Shown here: one piece after another, positions 24,870-35,015 of the stretch | Layout of the letters: each line of letters starts with the position of its first letter | How positions within the stretch are numbered: the stretch's first letter is position 1 | From: Clarkia xantiana subsp. parviflora | Lineage: Eukaryota; Streptophyta; Magnoliopsida; Myrtales; Onagraceae | Direction of reading: 5' to 3' | Length of the DNA stretch: 64,000 nt | Assembly: GCA_036873135.1 (NCBI GenBank) | Contig: JAPTYO010000059.1 | Location: forward strand, 11,835,066-11,899,065 | The notes under the pieces: model-generated | Database searches by the model: none | What the model saw: the letters and a program-made list of their open reading frames with translations, nothing else | What the model was told of the DNA's origin: nothing | Position numbers and translations under genes: made by a program

Positions 24870-25740
24870 CGACATGTTAGGGGGTAAAAATGTGTGGCTT
24901 TGTTGTACAAGGTAGGTTCCACTGATAGGCTCCCGACAAGGTGGTTTCCTCCCCCCATCATAGGGATCACCAGACCTTCACAAGCGAGTGGAGTTGTTCT
25001 GAATCGTTCCGGCGGCTCGGCCACGTGGTCGTACCCTTACTATCTCTCCGGGGTTCCTAGTTGCCCTGGGATTTAGGCATTTTGGACAATATTCTAAAGT
25101 AGTGTGCGCGAATTCAAACAATGCCACAAAAAAGAAAAAGTTTGCCGCAAAACTTAAATTTTACACTTTGTACCTGTAAAAAATAAAAACAAAGTTTGAT
25201 TAATAAAAAAAAAATTAAATTAAAAAACATGGCAAATAAGCGAATATAATGAACCCGAACCCTCTAAAACATCCCCAGCCGAGTCGCCAAATTGTCAGAC
25301 CTAAAATCTAACCTACGGCGAATTTACGTTTTGAAAACGATGCATTTTAAAAGAATCGCCACTAGTTAATTATTAGGCTAACTAGAATCCCAAATTACCT
25401 TGGCGAATGACTAATTAAACACCTAGGTATTAAATCGGTCTACGATCAGAAATTCGAGCTCTGGGGTTCTGTTACGAATTTAAAAAAATAATTTTTAACT
25501 ACGCCCTTTCGGTACTCAATTCACGAATTGCCATCTCCTTTTTACACAATTTTATATACTAGAGAAAAACGTCAAATACATTTTTAAATTTCTAGATTAA
25601 GTAATTATCAAACTATAACCCAATATTAGTAAATAAAACTATAGATATTCATCAAAGTGAAACTTAATAACATTTAACAATAGTTTACAAGCATGTATCT
25701 AGGTTTTGATCCGTTATTTAATCCGTAATTCTAACAAGGA
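24870..25740. other. possible gypsy-type retroelement non-coding remnant
   Basis: The part from 25280 to 25530 (GCCAAATTGTCAGACC, GAATCGCCACTAGTTAATT, GGCGAATGACTAATTAAACACC) resembles untranslated sequence I associate with Tat-lineage Ty3/gypsy elements. This rests on memory alone. No LTR border, primer site or gene domain is present. Confidence 0.3.
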
Positions 25741-26281
25741 CATGGTGTATCACTTAAGTGGCGACTTTAGAAGCTTCATTATCAAACTGTATAATTTTTT
25801 TATTTAAATAGAAGTTTTTAATTCTTTTATCTCTTTATTTATGTAGAGTGTTAGTTTATTTTAAATATAAAAACTAAAATTGGAGATAAAAAGTTTTTTT
25901 AAAAATTTGCAGTTACACAGTATTTTACATTTTAATTTGCAAAACTGTGATTGAATTAAAAAAGACTGACTTGAAAAAATGTATAAATACTGATTAGAAT
26001 CATATAACTTCTCTAATCATATAACTTCTCTAAGCAGGCGCGATCTACTGAAGGCGACAGTTCATCGTCAGTGCAACATCAAGGAGCTGGGCATCCTCTA
26101 TACAACCTAATGATTGGAAACACTTGAAACTCTTCCTCTCTAAAGAATTGGACCACATGACCAAATATATATAGCTACAAACTAATTAGGAGGAGAGTCA
26201 CCACATTTTAAGTTTAGCGCATGCCGCATGCTAATTTTTCTGTTGGTGGGCGATGCCCATTGGACTAGTTTAGAGTACAAT
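25741..26281. other. intergenic DNA
   Basis: No gene seen. TATAACTTCTCTAA is directly repeated near 26004-26033. Confidence 0.35.
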
Positions 26282-26701
26282 TGTGTAATACCTCGTAAAT
26301 TTGTACCACATCGGTTAGAATAAGAAGATTTGAAACCTTAATAAGCAAGAGTTGTACTACTCACGTTTAACTGGAATTCCTCATTTTCTAGGTCCAAGTG
26401 AGGACAACAGACATAGTTAGGCTAGGTTAGGCTTAGTGGGGACAGTCGCTCGGGCTTAGGGGCGTGACAGAATGGTATCAGAGCCGACCCGAGACCGTGA
26501 TCGGGCTCGCAGACCCAGGGCTATTGACCCCCGGAGTTCCGATCACCTACCGGGGCAAACGATTCTGGTCTGGGCCGCGACGAGGACGTCGCGCGCATTA
26601 AGGGGTAGATTGTACTACTCAAGTCCAACAGGAATTCCTCCTTTTCTAGGCCCAAGTGAGGACAACGGGCATAGTTAGGCTAGGTTGGGCTGGGCGTGAC
26701 A
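26282..26701 (+). mobile_element. TRIM retrotransposon (420 bp)
   Basis: A left LTR at 26282-26469 ends in GGGGCGTGACA. It is followed after 3 nt by TGGTATCAGAGCC (26473-26485), the primer-binding site matching the 3' end of initiator tRNA-Met. A short GC-rich middle leads to a shortened right LTR at about 26611-26701 that matches the left one from TGTACTACTCA onward but lacks an internal block of about 26 bp. ACAAT flanks both sides (26277-26281, 26702-26706), the expected 5-bp duplication. It has no coding capacity. This is a terminal-repeat retrotransposon in miniature, mobilised by other elements. Confidence 0.8.
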
Positions 26702-26765
26702 ACAATCATATGTACTAATTAGAAAGGAGAGTTCCACTAACAATTAATTGTATAGTTGTCTCCGC

Positions 26766-27088
26766 CAGTGTTATCAGAATTGGACTGGCTGTTCGATCGG
26801 GTTCGAACCGGAACCGTAACCCTCTACGATCCGGTTCGAACAAATCCGAAAAATGTAAGTGAATCCGGCTCGAAATGCCGATTTATATCGAACCAGCTGA
26901 TTTTTATAGAACCAAAGGTATTCTCTCTCTCACTCATATTGAAGATGCAATTGACAGCCCTCTTTTTCGCTCTCCCACATATCTGAATTTAGGGTTTTCT
27001 AATAGAACGTTCGGACGAGTTCGAATCGGTCAAATTGGGAAACAGACAGCTAGCCGGTTCAATACCCGGTCTGGTTCTGATAACATTG
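26766..27088. mobile_element. hAT-type MITE (323 bp)
   Basis: The ends are inverted repeats: CAGTGTTATCAGAAT on the left against CAATGTTATCAGAAC read inward from the right. An 8-bp duplication flanks them, GTCTCCGC at 26758-26765 and GTCTCCAC at 27089-27096, differing at one base. The 8-bp duplication and CA-starting ends indicate the hAT superfamily. The inside is rich in CGGTTCGAA words and encodes no transposase. Confidence 0.8.
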
Positions 27089-27096
27089 GTCTCCAC

Positions 27097-27890
27097 AATG
27101 TGTTGGGTGATATAATAATAATGATTAATTAAATTTATTAAATTTTTATATACTCAAAATAATTATTAGTGATATCTATACATTTATTTCATCCAATTTT
27201 TATACCAAAACTTGCGCACAACAAAAAAATGATTTACCCTTAAAAGAAAATTCAAATCGCTAACATTTGTAGTTTTTGCTCGACTTTGCCTCAAATCTTT
27301 ATTTAACTTCTACAGGATAAGCACAAAATATGTTTAAATGTACAATCATAATAACTAAATTCATATGTCGACTCCATAAATATTGGACGAGTTGCGGGTT
27401 ATCTATAAGGTCGAGTTTTAAGAATCATCTTGTACCTATATTTTAATATATCATATGAGTTGTTAATAAGTAATTGATCTACGGATACAAAAATCCATAT
27501 ATGTACCATAAATTTACACGGGTTGAGTACAAATGATCTGTTGGAGGTAACTCAAAGTGATATGTATAATTGATTTAGAATTTAATAATAACTGTACATA
27601 ACGTGCCAGTTAAGCGGCCATAACAACAAAAACAACGAATTTCAACTTAAAAAATAATAGTAATAGTTGTAAAGACACAAAATTTGTCTAAATTAAAATA
27701 GAGTAGAAACAAAATCATTCATCACATAAAATATAATAACCGATTTTTTCTAATAAATATGTGATGTCATGATGTAATTTTTATATTAGTACAGAGAGAG
27801 ATATGAATATAAAAAAATATTAATTTTTTTTTTTTCACGGAGTAAACAGGTGTGGGCAGTGGCAAATGGTTTTTGGGCCTTCATGCAAAT
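27097..27890. other. intergenic AT-rich DNA
   Basis: No gene, clear repeat or element border seen. Confidence 0.4.
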
Positions 27891-27893
27891 GGT

Positions 27894-27901
27894 CCCCCCC
27901 C

Positions 27902-27940
<39 letters not shown>
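27894..27940. repeat. poly-C tract (38 uninterrupted C)
   Basis: Eight C, one A, then 38 C. The minus strand is a G-run able to form a G-quadruplex and the plus strand an i-motif. Homopolymers of this length are error-prone in sequencing, so the true length is uncertain. Confidence 0.95.
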
Positions 27941-28729
27941 ATCTGTTTATCCCAGTAAAGAGAATTCATTGGTTTTGGGCTTTCATGCAATTCACTGGGT
28001 TTGGGCCTACCATACTCAAATGGGCCTGAGCCTACATCATAAATCCAAAACAACCTACAGATTTCTCATATACTTACGCTACGTTTTCTTTTTAAGAAGC
28101 CCCATATGGGCCTAACTCAATGTTTATAGGTGCAGACAAAGTTTGGCGGCAGTTTAATTCATTACTACCATGCAACTTTTTTCTTTCTTCCTTCAAAATC
28201 ATATGAATGAAAAGGAACTCTAAGCCCTAATTAAGAGGATAATGATTGACGATACGGATGTTTTCTAATTGGCTAGATATTATCATTTGCACATACAAAC
28301 TTTACATTCCAAAGCTTCTTGGAGTGAGTGCATCCAGAGAGTTTTCTCTTTGTTTTACTCTATCGCGCATTTTAGTAAAAAAAATCTAGAAAACATAACC
28401 TATTTTTTTTTGTTTAATAAACATAACCTACTTACCACTGCCTAAAGTTTATATCCTACATGTATCATGCTGGTTGCACACCTAAAATGCACCGGGTAAT
28501 GATCAATTCATAAAAGATAAATTATTGACTATTAAACTTATAGAGTTTTGAACTTGAGATATCGAGTTAATTCATAATGAGTTACCACGTACGTATTGCG
28601 TATAAAATTTGTACTATTCATGTTTCAAAATATAAGTGTTTCTTGGTAGCGAGCAAATACTTTTAAGGAAATAAATATAACATAATCCGTGCCTCAATTA
28701 TATGACATCTATCGTTCTGGTGTTTAAAG

Positions 28730-28760
<31 letters not shown>

Positions 28761-29120
28761 AATATTTGGTACATCACACAGTCGAAAGGTTGATTATGAA
28801 TTTTCTTTTCATTTTTTATGAAAAAGTTGTACGAAAATGTCAGGTGTACCTATATCTATTTATTAATTGTATGGTATCATAATTTATAAGAGGTTTATTT
28901 ATATATGACTAATATTAATTATAGGTGATAATTATTTAAAAAGTTGATGAGTAGATTAAGTATGGATTATATGAGATAGTAATACACACACTCATTAGAG
29001 AGTACGTACAGGTGGAGCAAAAGAAATTAAGCATGGATGGATGTTTGTTTCTTCATGGATCATCACCGGCCAGCCCCAGGCGGCAGATAGATGAGGAGAA
29101 GAGTGAAGTGGAAGGTTTGT
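27941..29120. other. intergenic DNA downstream of the OVATE gene
   Basis: No gene seen. A 27-bp TA microsatellite lies at 28731-28757. The OVATE gene's 3' UTR should fall near 29000-29120. Confidence 0.4.
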
Positions 29121-29753
29121 TCATGAAGACCAGTGAGGTATGAGAGCCTCGCAGATCTCCGTAAAAACCTCAAGAATGACGCCATGGTGGTGACGCGAGT
29201 TGAGCGACAGGAAGCACTCCAGCAGCTTCACCAGCTCCTCCGCCCTGAACATCTCCTTCTCCACTATCATCTCCACCATCGACCGCCGAAAGTCCCTGTA
29301 CGGATCCCTCGAACTCTTCACCACCGCGAAACTTTCCTTCACACCCACACGTGGCCGGTCGTCCGGCGACTCCTCACGGCGGCTGATGGTCGACCGCCCG
29401 GATGAACTGGAAATGGAAGAGAAGAACGATTCGGTCTCTAATTCCTCTTCATATTCTTCTTCTTCTTCCTGTTCTGTCTCGTTGTCGCTGCTGAAGCAGT
29501 GGTGGCGGAATGAGTGCAGCTTTGGGGGTCCCGGCGAGGCTATGGTGGGAGGGCGGAGGCGTATTTTGAGGACGTCGCCAAGGGTGAAGGGGCCTGTGGG
29601 GTCAGGTGGGTAGGTGTAGCGAAAGGAATGCGATGAAGGGCGAGAGAGTGGATTAGCGAAGACGGATTTGTGGATAACGTCCGAGAAAGTGCGGGAGCTG
29701 CAGGAACCCAAGGAGCTACGGAATATGCCTTTTAGTTTCTGTTGAGTCTCCAT
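29121..29753 (-). CDS. OFP: OVATE family protein (transcriptional repressor)
   Basis: OVATE family proteins are plant-specific regulators that repress transcription, partner with TALE homeodomain and TONNEAU-type proteins, and shape organ growth. This intronless frame encodes 210 aa. The C-terminal OVATE domain spans about residues 140-204, with SFAVVKSSRDPYRDFRRSM, EMIVEKEMF, ELVKLLECFLSLNS and HGVILEVFTEICEAL, the expected family landmarks. The middle holds an acidic run (EQEEEEEYEEELETE) and a serine run. Met1 (METQQKLKG) is the only sensible start. It most resembles the small OFP6/7/8-like members, from memory. Long antisense frames over it are composition shadows. No damage is seen. Confidence 0.93.
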   Translation of the reverse strand: METQQKLKGIFRSSLGSCSSRTFSDVIHKSVFANPLSRPSSHSFRYTYPPDPTGPFTLGDVLKIRLRPPTIASPGPPKLHSFRHHCFSSDNETEQEEEEEYEEELETESFFSSISSSSGRSTISRREESPDDRPRVGVKESFAVVKSSRDPYRDFRRSMVEMIVEKEMFRAEELVKLLECFLSLNSRHHHGVILEVFTEICEALIPHWSS

Positions 29754-31910
29754 GGAGAAGAGAGAGAGAGAGTGAAGTGGAGAAGAAGGGTTTTGTAGTA
29801 TGAGATCAGTGCATCCATGGAAACTATATATATATATTTACAAATATGAAGATCATGTTAATGAATAAAACAACTAGCTAGTGGACTAGTGACATCAGAA
29901 AAATCAGTGGTTTAGTGTGTGACATATATTATTATTATCTCCATCGGAATACATTTTTTAAATAATGTAATGTTTGGCCATGCATGGCATGGTAGATCAA
30001 ATTTATGCGTATGTCATCATATAATATAGAGAATACTTTCTTATAATTATAACCATATCATATGTGTAATAATCTAATCAGCATGTTCGCGATCCGCTAA
30101 ACTTATTCTGCTACGTAGTAATGTTTGCCATCTTCTACTCACAGTTTGAGATTTTTCTCGACTAAACTTAGTGAACCACAAGCGCATGCACACTGGCTCT
30201 TTCAACATGAACCCCGCCATGGCCAGTAGATTACTATATTCAATATATCCGTATGTTAAGCCAAGTTCTACTCGTCTCCTCTTATGTCTAGTACAGTATG
30301 CAGATCCGACGAGACATGGTATTTTAATCAAGTCATTAAGAGATAATTCTAAGAGTGGTTTCTAAGAGGATATTCATTATTTGATTTTTCTATAAAATTT
30401 ATAGAGATTGGTGAATCCTGATTGACTTGTTACAAACGACAGATGCCATAATGTTATATATAAAACTTACGACACGATGCCTTTTATCTTATTTTTTTCA
30501 ATTAATTTTGTAACATCCTAAAAAATGAGAAGTTCTTTTTCTTTTGAGATGAGCTAGCTAGTCTTTCGCATGGATGGAGCAAAAAAATATATGCATATTC
30601 CATTTTCAAAACTAGCTTAATGTAATTAAGTGGATGAATGTTTAGTATCGATCGAAACTAAAGTTATTATTATATATAATATATAGTATGGAGATTTTTA
30701 CTTAATAAGCCATACAATTATAAAAATTCTAGACCTCTCCAGTCCACCAATATAATGACGAGTTCCATTCGACAACAAGTGATGGGAAAATGTAGGGTAG
30801 CTCCTATATATATATATAAGGAAGCAGGTAGAAAAGAAATATAAGGTATAGCTCGATCGCTCCTATATAATTAGGTTGCCTAGAGCGAGCTAGCTAGATA
30901 ATAACTTAATTGTATGCAATTGCAATGCATGCACTAATCAACCAACCATGCATATTAATCCGTACGTCACAATCGAGTCACGGAATGGTGTTCCCCACCC
31001 CCTCCATTTGACCAATCCATCTTACACATTACACGGCTTTTCAGCCCATAAATCATGACCCGTGATATATATATATATCAATGAATAAATATTTATATCT
31101 TATTGCACATCCTATATTTATATATATATGTATACATAGAGATTTTGACTTTAAGACATGCATGTGATTTTATCTCTTCATTCTGGAAGTATATATACAA
31201 GGTTAGGTTAGGATATATATATAACGAGTAATTAAGAAATTAAATATTTACCTTATGTCGTCCATGATTTATCATGCATGTATAGCCTAGCCTAGGTTTA
31301 ATTAGACTTTCAAATTAAAGGAGGGTCTAAAACTACAGTTGGTGACAGATATATACGATTAAACATGATCACGAGGTAGCTAGCTAGCTAGGTAAGTAGT
31401 TTATTCAAGAAGAATGTATATATATATAATTAATTAAGTGGGGGGATTTTCATCTCTGATCTAGTCTAGTCTAGCTATATATATTTGAATTTGAATGTTG
31501 GGTACGTAAAAAAAGAATCTTGAACCGCAGGCATCTTGCTGTACGTAGTAGTTTTTGTAAACCAACAACAACAAGACACGTCAACAGAGAAGATGTAGGA
31601 GCATCTTAAAGTCCTAGGACCTTCCAATAGCGCAATAACACTACTCTCTGTCTCTCTCTATCGTTGAAAATTGAAATGAATGTACATCCAAGAAACTAGG
31701 AGACAACACAGAGTTAAAGAGTCGATAAAGTATATTTTTCAAAAATTATGACGTTGGGGTTGTACAAAAGTGACAACAAGAAGCTACCCAGAATTTCCGC
31801 ATTTCTAGATGCAATCACTACTTACCTTGCATGGATTTGCTTACCCGGCTGGCCCCCACAAGCGTTTACGTTACTGCTCCTCTCATCATTAAATTGCTTC
31901 TTCAAAACAC
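29754..31910. other. intergenic DNA including OVATE gene promoter
   Basis: The OVATE gene's 5' UTR and promoter should lie just right of 29753, where a GA-rich run (29756-29775) and TATATATATA (29828-29837) occur. The remainder is AT-rich with several short TA runs. A frame at 30074-30331 on the minus strand has no recognisable motif. No gene seen. Confidence 0.4.
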
Positions 31911-31921
31911 ACACGCATCAA

Positions 31922-32820
31922 GGGGGTGTTTGGAGAGAAATTCTTCTCTGCCACTGAGTCAACAGATGCCTCCAATATGGTACACCTATCACCAATTATA
32001 AGTTGACACGTGCCACAATGTCAGACAAATTCTGCAACATGTCACATTGTGATTAGTTGAAGTGCCACCAGCTCCGAGCCACGTGCTAGCTCGGTCCTAG
32101 TGAAGAATCTCTCGTGTTTGGATGGATGTAATCTGGAATGAAGTCTCATATTACATCACTATTATGTTGTTTAATTTGTCAAACGACGTAATGTTCATTC
32201 TAATGTAATGACCATTATAATATCATATTACGTCTAAATTTCATTCAATGTAATGTGAGATTACATCCAAACACGGATGTAATGTGAGATTACGTCCGAC
32301 ATTATTATTATTTTATTAATATTTATTAAATAGATAAAATACTTTGTATTATCATTATAACTTATTATGATAATAATTTTGTTATTATTAGTAGTTTTTT
32401 TATCTACTTCATAACTCATTATTATAATAAATAATAATGCACATGATGTTCGTATAAAACGAGTAAAGTCTTTTCAATGCATTTTTTTATAAAAATTATC
32501 TTATAAAACTACATATAATGTTTTAACTATTAGAATTTTTATAGTTGTGCATATTGAGTTTACATATTTTCTTTTTTAAATCTTATCATATTAAGATATA
32601 ATATACTCTCTATAAATTAATATAATAATAATAATAATAATAATAAAGTCACATTACAATGCACATTGCAACACATACCAAACATTTTAATCTAACATTA
32701 CAATGCACATTACAACACCAAACACTGTAATATAACATTTTAAGTAATCTCACATTACACCTCACATTACTTGTAATCTCACATTTCAAATAATCTCACA
32801 TTACATCCATCCAAACGCCC
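31922..32820. mobile_element. MITE with GTTTGGATGGATGTAAT inverted ends, interrupted
   Basis: The right end reads inward as GGGCGTTTGGATGGATGTAA. The left end is the same sequence, cut in two by a small element: GGGGGTGTTTG at 31922-31932 and GTGTTTGGATGGATGTAAT from 32114. Repeated TAATGTGAGATTA words fill both halves. No coding capacity. I could not settle the target duplication or superfamily. Confidence 0.7.
31933..32113. mobile_element. small MITE nested in the left end of the larger MITE
   Basis: GAGAGAAATTCTTC at the left pairs with GAGAGATTCTTC read inward from the right. Direct repeats GTGTTTG(G) flank it at 31926-31933 and 32114-32121. Removing it would restore the host MITE's end, so it inserted later. 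A duplication of about 8 bp suggests the hAT superfamily. No protein is encoded. Confidence 0.7.
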
Positions 32821-33387
32821 TCCAAGAGTTCAACATTCCAAAGACTTCAAACATTTTATAAGTTAACTACTCTTCCTAATCTCAATTCAAATGCATTTCT
32901 CTAGGCAAAAATATGTTTAGAGCAAGTTATATTCTCTGTACTTACCACTACTACAAAAATGAGTAATTAATATCCATAGATAACATATATTCTGGTTCCT
33001 TGTCATAATTATTAGACAATACAAAATTAGCAATTCCAATGATCACCCAATTTTTATGCATGGCAACCCGTAACTAAACTTAATATTTTCTTTATCACAA
33101 GTCACACTAAACTAACTACCGTATTCAAAAGAACAAAGTCTTCAAAAGAGATCCAAACAAACTAGGCTAAAAAACTATGAAAACATATCTATGATAATAA
33201 TAAAGTTAATATTTACGAACTATACCTAAGGAAATCTCAGCAATATTGAGCTTGACATCGTAAGCTTGAAAAATCAACAGAGTCACCATAAAGGATATTG
33301 TAGAGATTTGTTAATATATATATATATATATATTATGAGAAATCTAATTATACTTCTTAAGTCTTGATTAGAAACTAAAAAGTATAA
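32821..33387. other. intergenic AT-rich DNA
   Basis: No gene seen. A short TA run lies at 33313-33334. Confidence 0.4.
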
Positions 33388-34521
33388 GGGTTAAAGGTAC
33401 TTTTAGTGCCACATGTTTGACATGTGTAGGTTTTTTGTGCCATATGTTTCATTTTGTAGGTTTTTGGTGCCATATGTTTGAGATGTTGTATGTTTTTGGT
33501 ATTTCCGTTAGTCAACAGTTAGTTTAACCGTTAAATACTTTTATTTTGTTCAATTTAGTCCTCAAATTTATATTTCTAAAATTTAATATTTACATTTTAG
33601 TCCCTATTGTTAGCTCAAGTAACCGTCCAAGGCCGCCGGCCACCACCCACCACCTCCAAGGTCACCGACCGCCACGAAACGGGCCGGCCACCACCCCACG
33701 GCACCGGCCACCACCGCTTGGGGCCGAAAACCACCCTAATTGGGGCCACCGGCCACGAAACGGACCGACCACCACCGCTTGGGGCCACCACGAAACGGGC
33801 TCCAATCGGGGCCGGCGGCCCCAATTTGTGGTGGCCGGCCCCGATTGGGGCTGTAGCCACCACCACTGGTGGTGGCCGGCCCCGATTGCGGCTGTAGCAC
33901 CACCACTGGTGGTGGCCGGCCCCGATTGCGGCTGTAGCCACCACCACTGGTGGTGGCCGGCCCCGATTGCGGCTGTAGCCACCACCACTGGTGGTGGCCG
34001 GCCCCGATTGCGGCTGTAGCCACCACCACTGGTGGTGGCCGGCCCCGATTGCGGCTGTAGCCACCACCACTGGTGGTGGCCAGCCCCGATTGGGGCTGTA
34101 GCCACCACCAATTGGTGGTGGCCGGCCCCAATTGAGGTGGCCACCACCAATTGGGGCAGGCCACCACCAATTGGGGTGGTTTTCGGCCCCAAGCGGTGGT
34201 GGCCGGTGCCGTGGGTGGTGGCCGGCCCATTTTGTGGCGGTCGGCGGCCTTGGAGGTGGTGGGTGGTGGTCGTCGGCCTTGGACGGTGACTTAAGCAAAC
34301 AATAGGGACTAAATTGTAAATATAAAATTTTAGAAATATAAATTTGAGGACTAAATTGAACAAAATAAAAGTATTTAACGGTCAAACTAACTGTTGACTA
34401 ACGGAAATACCAAAAACATACAACCTCTCAAACATATGACACCAAAAGCCTACAAAATGAAACATATGACACCAAAAACCTACACATGTCAAACATGTGG
34501 CACCAAATGTACCTTTAACCC
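33388..34521. mobile_element. non-autonomous Mutator-like element, copy 2 (1134 bp)
   Basis: GGGTTAAAGGTACTTTTAG opens the element, and GGGTTAAAGGTACATTTGG reads inward from the right. Both continue into inverted arms of about 200 bp, each with about three internal repeats of a GTAGGTTTTTGGTGCCA-type unit. The flanking 9-bp duplication is AAAGTATAA (33379-33387) against AAAGTAGAA (34522-34530), one mismatch. The core, 33630-34290, is extremely GC-rich with CCACCACC/GGTGGTGG palindromes and a 41-bp minisatellite. Its lack of AT creates long open frames on both strands that are not genes. No transposase is present. Confidence 0.87.
33834..34122. repeat. 41-bp GC-rich minisatellite, seven copies
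   Basis: The unit joins GGCTGTAGCCACCACCAC to TGGTGGTGGCCGGCCCCGAT. CTGTAGC recurs about every 41 bp at 33851, 33892, 33932, 33972, 34013, 34054 and 34096. The inner copies are nearly identical, while the outer two carry GATTGGGG instead of GATTGCGG. Each unit holds the perfect palindrome CCACCACCACTGGTGGTGG apart from its centre base. Confidence 0.93.
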
Positions 34522-34530
34522 AAAGTAGAA

Positions 34531-35015
34531 AATCTATCTAGTTTATTTTTGGTCCTGAGCTTTCCAGCCCAAACTGTTTCTATATCATATTCACAGAAAA
34601 CTTATATAGCAGGTTATCTACCAGACTATCACCGCATTCATTTAGTTGGGAAATAGCTCCATCAATGGAATAAGTGTACATTTTTTAGGGTTTCAGAGAA
34701 AAGAAAAGGAAAAGACGAAGAACAGAGCACTGGCGGGATCACTTGGCTAGGGTTCCTTCAATTTGGTCTGCCATCACCCTAATAACACTAAGAGAAGTCC
34801 TGAGCGAATCAAGACTTTACCCCACAGTTTAACAAGAAGGAACTTTAGTCCCAAAACAAAATAAAACAACTCAAAACTAACGTATACAAATAACCATCTG
34901 GTCCTCAAACTAACAAGAGAAACAAGAGTCCATAAATGAATAAATAACAGAAACTGGCCCAGCTTGCTTGACCCAAAAAAGAACCGTAGCCCACTAGCTT
35001 GACCAGTGCAGCCCA
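34531..35015. other. possible 3' LTR region of the copia element
   Basis: It lies beyond the polypurine tract of the minus-strand copia element and should contain its 3' LTR. I could not fix TG...CA borders, and no second copy is in the window. Confidence 0.35.

Noticed and set aside
26472..26678. 68-aa plus-strand frame
   Set aside because: It covers the TRIM's primer site and middle. Elements of this class do not encode proteins.
30074..30331. 85-aa minus-strand frame
   Set aside because: No motif and no splice or conservation support. Chance frame in intergenic DNA.
33615..34385. 256-aa minus-strand open frame and several overlapping long frames
   Set aside because: They lie in the GC-rich minisatellite core of a Mutator-like element. 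Lack of AT removes stops in all frames and the product is a repeat of the same peptide. No domain.
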